Part shown: positions 58,961 through 64,000 of the stretch, one piece after another | Numbering within the stretch: position 1 is the first letter of the stretch | Layout of the letters: each line of letters begins with the position of its first letter | Assembly (NCBI GenBank): GCA_963855995.1 | Contig: OY979717.1 | Span: 64,226,243-64,290,242, forward strand | Length of the DNA stretch: 64,000 bases | DNA from: Muricea muricata | Taxonomy: Eukaryota > Cnidaria > Anthozoa > Malacalcyonacea > Plexauridae | Direction: 5' to 3' | Program-made: the position numbers and the translations under genes | The notes under the pieces: model-generated | What the model was told of the DNA's origin: nothing | Database searches by the model: none | Seen by the model: the letters and a program-made list of their open reading frames with translations, nothing else

Positions 58961-59030
58961 TTGAATCTATAATAAGACCGCCGCCATCTTGAATTTATAA
59001 TGTTTCCCAAAGGGACCGGACAGTACTACT

Positions 59031-60052
59031 TTCCAGGCTCGGGCTGGCCTATGTGCCACTGTGCCATGGCACATGGGCCCCAACTGGGACATCAAATGGG
59101 CCCTCGACAATTGTTAATTTCCGTATTTGTAAACATTCAAAAATGTTTAAAACAGACTATCAGGCAGTACGAAACGAAAATAAAAGGGACCAGATGGGAA
59201 TGATTTGGAATTTTTGAACTCTTCAAGAAAGCGGTTAAATAATTCATCATGTTCTCTCCAGAATACCATAAAATCTTCACCTAAAACATTCAGGACAGCA
59301 AAAAATTTCAGGGCTCCTCTCAGTGCTCGAATGGCAAGGCCCCCTAATTGGGGCCAGTCCGAGTCTGCTACTTTCACTTAGTTCGGGCTGTCCTACATTT
59401 TCTCGTATATCAAATGAAAGAGGAGCACTTTTTGAGAACCATTCGCGGTACATGGTATATAGCGTATTGAACTTTAAGTGTACAATGTACTCTTATTTAT
59501 TTATGTTGATCCTTGGGTTTGTTAATAATAAAAATTACAGTTCTCTCCCTCATCAATAATTTTATTTGTAACGGCTCAAAAAAGGCAAACTTCTTTGGAT
59601 AACCACAATGCATTGCCATATGCTAAAAAACAAGTTGGGCATCACTATTCGTCACTGCATGCTGTTGGACTAAAAATCAGCCTATTTTCAGAAGCACCGT
59701 GCAATGCCATGCAAAGATGCTAAACTCGATTATTTTGAACATGGTTTTGGCAAGTCGAGTACGGTGATTTCCAATGCAAACATTTCACGCACAAGGAGTG
59801 GTAACCGTCGCAACTATTGAGATCATCTATAGTTTTTCTTTTCTTCTTGTTGGGGAAACAGGTTAATTATGATGAGGAAATATCGAAGAACTGGAATCCG
59901 ATAATCCTTACTAGTTTTCCAACGAAAATTAGAATTTGCTGAAGGTCGTGTTTCCTAAGGGTGATGAACCGAGCAAAACCAAGAAAGACTGTTTCTAAAA
60001 ATGAAATTTTATAGTTTTGTGTATACAAGCTTTGTTTTCACATCCGCGTAAT
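59031..60052. other. intergenic stretch right of the large element
   Basis: GC-richer repeat-like sequence at 59040-59110 (TGTGCCATGGCACA palindrome). A 76-codon minus ORF (59377-59147; RALRGALKFFAVLNVLGEDF) looks helical but has no known motif. It may be an old transposon-derived piece. Confidence 0.35.
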
Positions 60053-60660
60053 TCAGGGGCGGATCTAGGATTTTTGAAAGGGTAGTCAAATAAAAAATGT
60101 AGGGCGTGGCCAAAGGTGTGACCAAGGGCGTGGCCAGCAACCACAAATTTATGATTTGGTTGAAAAACTTCCCCAGGCCCCAAAATTCCCTCATGACAAA
60201 ATAAAATATGAATATCAACTCCAGTATGTTTAGCATTTTCCCTTGGTTCAACAAATTGATTGGACAACAATTTGTTTCTAAATTTTAACAGAGTCTGGAT
60301 AATAAGTATAAATATTTCTATGCAATACAGTAGAAAGACCAAGAATACACAGAAATAAAGACCACTTCTTATCAGTAATATTTAAAATAGCTTCAAGTCC
60401 AACCAAGTCATTTTTAGCTATCCCTGTATCTAAGCACTCAACTGAAACAGACGAAGGTGACAGGTTACTGGGCTTACCATGCTCTTTTATAAGAGAGAAA
60501 AAAACAAGGAGGTTGCAGTAATACCCGGCATTAAGAAAACGTTCAGTAGATTTTAAAATCCAAAGGCTTTTCACTAAACCATTGTCACCTACCATTACCA
60601 AGGACACAGAACTGTACAAGCAATTACCAGAAGCCTCTGACCTTAGATGCATAATTAATG
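60053..60660 (-). pseudogene. degenerate OTU-like gene fragment with hAT-type end
   Basis: The minus frame from about 60650 has SEASGNCLYSSVSLVMVGDN, resembling the OTU/vertnin-type DGNCLYxAVS box, then LNAGYYCNLLVFF. Near 60290 the frame changes and continues NKLLSNQFVEPREN, VDIHILFCHE and VFQPNH. The usual catalytic Asp of the box is Ser here and the frame is broken, so it is dead. The plus-strand sequence CAGGGGCGGATCTAGGATTT at 60053 resembles a hAT-type terminus, which may have truncated the fragment. Confidence 0.5.
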
Positions 60661-62288
60661 TTTGGTGAATCATGGTTTGTTAAATTTAGCTGTCTTAGCA
60701 CTAACAATAATCACATATTCACATCATCGCATTACATAATTGGTGGAACAGTTACTTGAGTTCTTAATCTAATATATAGTCTATAGTTCTTAATCTAATC
60801 TAATATATCTAATGTTAGTTATCATGACTGAATTTATAAAACACATGTGGTCTGTGACAGTCGATAAAACTCTTTTTAAATTATAAATTCGATTATAAAC
60901 TGATAAACATGTTGAATATTCACAGCAATTTTTTATTGTCAATTAAAATAACTTCTAATAATGCATTTGACTCAATGTTTCAACAACAAACATTACATAT
61001 CGGGAAGCTATAGAACACATAACCTTCGACCTTTGCACCGACCACGCGAACGTGTGCTAATTTGAACTGACATATTTAAATATTCATAACAACAAATAAA
61101 GGATAGAGCTACGCATTAAACAAGGTGTCTTGCCTTATTGCTGTGCACTTCTTGCCCTGTCTCCTGGCAATAGATAGGATGATGGTTTCAGCACTAAAAT
61201 TTCAAGCCAGAGAACATCCAGTGTCGTTGCCCGAGACCGTCTAGCAGTTTATCAGCCGACTTGGTTTCACGTTGTCGAGTCTTTCAAAAGCGTGTCATTC
61301 GCCTTTCGAACGAACTCATCGTCATTCAAGTTAAACGCACCTTTACTCCCTCGAAGTCGTATTCACTTATTTTAAAACACTGTCGAGTGTAAACGTACAA
61401 CTCAATTTTACTTATGCGAACGCATATTAATTTTAGTTAGGCGGAAGTCAGCAAGTCTATAGTTCAATGCTAAATACTACGTTAGTTATTTAGTTTAGGC
61501 AGACTCTGCATATTAATTTGAGTTAGGCGGAAGTCAGCAAAACATGATGTTTTGGCCAATCAGAAGTTTTGAATATTGCGTAAAGTTAGGCAGACCCCCG
61601 CAAAGTTTAGGCAAACGTCATTTTGCCTAACTCGAGATCATTGAGTTCTATTACATCTGGAGAGAGCACGCCAATCTCTGCTCAGTCAACCAGTTGAAGC
61701 CAAAAACATGGCCGATTTCTGACGAATCATCACGCCATTTGACGCCATCTCACGCCATTTGACGCCATATCTATGGCAACGGCTAAAGGTAGTAACCGCT
61801 AGCCAGGCTCAATTTTGAGCCCGCGGCTGTTTTCACACCCCCCTGGATGTTATGTTGATCTTTTTCGCAGTGAGTTTTTTTTGTCAATGAGAGTGATTTT
61901 GATGAATTTTTTGGGACTTTTACGATTTATTCAAAGATGTACAAGTTATTCATCGTATACTTGGCCTTGGACAGGAACGGAAAATTAATAAAGTCTTGAA
62001 AATGTCGACAATTGCAAGATTTTTGATGAGGAACACCAGCCTGAACTATTTGAAGTTTTGTATTTTAATAACAGGTATTTGAAAGTTAGAGTTTCTTTCT
62101 TTTAAGTTTATTTTTTCAATTTTCATGTTCAATGTTGTTTTATATCAAATTTGTAAGCTTGACGCCTGAATATACTCTACAGTCTAACATTGAATGTACA
62201 GATTTATGTTATGTATAACTTGGATCAGTTGGATGTAGAAAGTTGAAATTGCCTTCTGGTATATTTTATATCTTTGAATAATAAAAAC
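60661..62288. other. gene-free stretch with small direct repeats
   Basis: TTAGGCGGAAGTCAGCAA follows ATTAATTT(T/G)AG at 61427 and 61512. CACGCCATTTGACGCCAT occurs twice in tandem at 61731-61768. No motif-bearing ORF. Confidence 0.5.
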
Positions 62289-62413
62289 AGGGTCCTGAAG
62301 GGCTACTAATCCCGGTGTCCAGTGTTTATGGGAAGTCCCAGTGCATGGACTCTTATTTTCCCATCAAAAATATGTGCAATTCCCAGCTCCCAGTTTACCC
62401 TTTTCAGGACCCT
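62289..62413. mobile_element. 125-bp MITE with CAGGGTCCTGAA ends
   Basis: The inverted ends CAGGGTCCTGAA and TTTTCAGGACCCT bound CCCAGTG/CCCAGTTT-rich sequence. Flanks share TAAAAA. Confidence 0.6.
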
Positions 62414-62936
62414 CTAAAAATCTCATATTTCTGCCAAATTAGTTCTTTTATTCAGGTACATTGACACACAGTTTGTAAAGCTAACCACCCTGTATGCAAT
62501 GAGACAGTAAAATACATAGAAGTTTAGATATAGAAGTGCATATCTTTTCTACTCTGGCACAAATTGACACATATGTCTGCAAAAAAACACATCTCACCTT
62601 GATTTGTGGGTCCTATGCCTTTTTAAGGAAGGGGAGTCAAAGTCATCATTTTCCTAATGCAATTTTCTACTGATTTCAATGAATCCTATGTCCAACTACC
62701 ATCCCCTAGGTGATGCCAATGTGTATCATCTCACATCCTTTCTTGTCAATGTTATGTTTTTGTTTCTAGTGAACACTGTAAATTTGACACCTGGTTTGTA
62801 CAGACTCTTACCTTTTGTATTCTAGGGGAATGCAAAAAATACATGCAAAATGTGTCTTGAAGATAGCATTTATAAAGAAAATTGGAGACAGCATTAATGC
62901 AGGACTAATTTTGAACTTTTTTAATTTGGCTTTTTA

Positions 62937-63245
62937 CATGTATTATTATTATTATTATTATTAATAAATCTTTACAGAGGATAGGACATTTCAGTGTTCA
63001 AGTGACACTGCTTTCAAAATGTGTCCTCTATTTACCAATATAATAAATAAATTAAGAGAAATAACAATTAATAACAAGATATTACACGGTTCTACCTAAT
63101 GTGATCATAAAAAATGTTCGTTTAAAAGACTTAAGAACTTCCCATAGCGTTGTTCCTGCCTGATCTCAATGGGCAAATCATTATAAATTTTCGCTCCATA
63201 GAAATAAAATGACTGCCTAGCAAATTCCAACTTGTTAATGTTAAG
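62937..63245 (-). pseudogene. 3' end of a LINE with (TAA)n tail
   Basis: The minus strand encodes LEFARQSFYFYGAKIYNDLP, the usual 'RTEFGRRSF...LWNSLP'-like C-terminus of non-LTR RT proteins. A frameshift and a short 3' UTR follow, ending in a TTA/TAA microsatellite (62941-62965). Only the 3' stub remains. Confidence 0.65.
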
Positions 63246-64000
63246 CTATCATTACTAGCTTAACATTAACAATGTAACTTTAAGAATAGTAGTGACTACT
63301 GTACAATATAGAATTTGACATTTTATTAAAACATTCATCATGTCATAGATATGACATGATAAAATTTCTGTCTCTGTTGTTTTACATATGTATGCTTTAT
63401 GCCATGTTGAGGTGAGGTTCTTACAGTAGATAGGTCCTACAAAATAAGAAAACATTAACAAGTATATTAGTATATTGTAGTACATTTTTGCCTTTACAAC
63501 ACAAGGATACACAAAGAAAAGCAAATGCCTTTATTCTATAAGGGTGGAACTATCAAGGACTCTCTTAAATATTGATAAGTCAATGATATTTACAATTATA
63601 ATTACACAATTTTATTTTTACAGAGTGACCCCATTCAATACTGGCCCCCTGTATTTGGTCTTGAAATGTCTAATTTTCTGTGCACATGCAATCAACTATT
63701 GTATCTTTAAAAGGCATCAATGGCTAATACAAAACTTGGCAATGAAAACATGCAGTTTTCTGGACCCTGTCACTTCTAAATTTCTTCTGATTGTTAATAT
63801 AAAGTGTGAGTTACCTTGGTGCATTTGGAAAACAAAACCTCTTATATGCCATGTCCTGGATATTTTCCCTTCTCTGTAGCTGACTTTTTTCTTAGGTATT
63901 GGATTTGCACATATACTTGCAGGTACAAACCTAAAACAAAGCGAGTGTGTACTTTGTTTAAATATTCTGGTAGTATCTACTTTCTACATAAGCAGCCGAA
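63246..64000. other. AT-rich right edge, no gene identified
   Basis: A short inverted pair (TTAACATTAA near 63236 and 63257) and two unremarkable ORFs (63524-63255 minus, 63544-63879 plus) without motifs or splice partners. Confidence 0.4.

Larger units (their letters stand above)
45808..59030. mobile_element. 13.2-kb element with 1.8-kb terminal inverted repeats
   Basis: The two ends are near-identical inverted copies (45808-47608 and 57239-59030), beginning AGTAGTACTGTCCGGTCCC and ending with its complement. Subterminal repeats with a TGACGTCA core lie near each tip. Each arm carries a RING-like gene and a 71-aa gene. The centre holds a broken zinc-finger gene. The AG...CT termini resemble Polinton/Maverick elements, but the 6-bp flanks (TTCACT / TTCCAG) are not a clean target duplication, and no polymerase, integrase or capsid gene belongs to the element itself. 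Removing the gypsy, LINE and hAT insertions leaves about 4.5 kb. I call it a non-autonomous long-inverted-repeat DNA element of uncertain class. Confidence 0.8.
57239..59030 (-). repeat. right terminal inverted repeat
   Basis: 1,792 bp, the inverted partner of 45808-47608. Gene order and all regulatory blocks are mirrored. The inner boundary is set where TGTGGCCCGA stops matching. Confidence 0.9.

Noticed and set aside
45802..59036. Clean 6-bp Polinton target duplication at the large element
   Set aside because: The flanks TTCACT and TTCCAG share only the first three bases, so class assignment to Polinton is not claimed.

Overview
This window looks like animal nuclear DNA. It is AT-rich, its genes have many short exons with GT/AG introns, and it carries dense LINE, Ty3/gypsy, hAT-like and hairpin MITE sequence. 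Two conserved animal mitosis genes are present. The repeat load and the style of the hypothetical proteins suggest a cnidarian (coral or anemone-like), but that assignment is inference. There are no rRNA genes, intact tRNA genes or CRISPR arrays.

Region 1 (about 0-28.4 kb) is dominated by a minus-strand gene that I reconstructed as separase (separin, ESPL1). Nineteen exons from the ATG at 28309 to 3720 join in one open frame of 1,744 codons. All splice sites are GT/AG and all phases agree. The reading stops just after the conserved EWW segment, so the C50 protease domain must lie left of position 1. A single-exon plus-strand gene (768-2447, helical N-terminus plus beta-propeller-like repeats) lies in what should be the next separase intron, beside a broken partial copy of itself. 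The separase introns hold several inverted-repeat elements and a 50-bp minisatellite.

Region 2 (28.3-39.3 kb) has a dead LINE fragment and MITEs, then a second minus-strand mitotic gene of five coding exons (38796-33066). It encodes a short DLGAP/HURP-type (GKAP domain) protein of 276 residues. Separase and the DLGAP-type gene lie head to tail on one strand.

Region 3 (39.3-45.8 kb) has a tRNA-like SINE head, a single-exon alpha-1,3-fucosyltransferase gene (42829-41603) and a 1-kb foldback element.

Region 4 (45,808-59,030) is the most unusual part. It is a mobile element bounded by inverted repeats of about 1.8 kb, starting AGTAGTACTG. Each repeat carries the same pair of divergent small genes: a 153-aa Cys/His-rich RING-like protein and a 71-aa protein. 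Between each pair lie a TATA box and an array of near-palindromic GGTAAYRTTACC units. The unique centre holds a broken zinc-finger/acidic gene and clusters of the palindrome TGCTCATGAGCA. A Ty3/gypsy retrotransposon has inserted in the element. That retrotransposon was itself hit by a 5'-truncated LINE and by a 493-bp hAT-type MITE with a perfect 8-bp target duplication. Without the insertions the element would be about 4.5 kb.

Region 5 (59-64 kb) has a degenerate OTU-like gene fragment, a short MITE and the 3' end of another LINE. I see no intact gene there.
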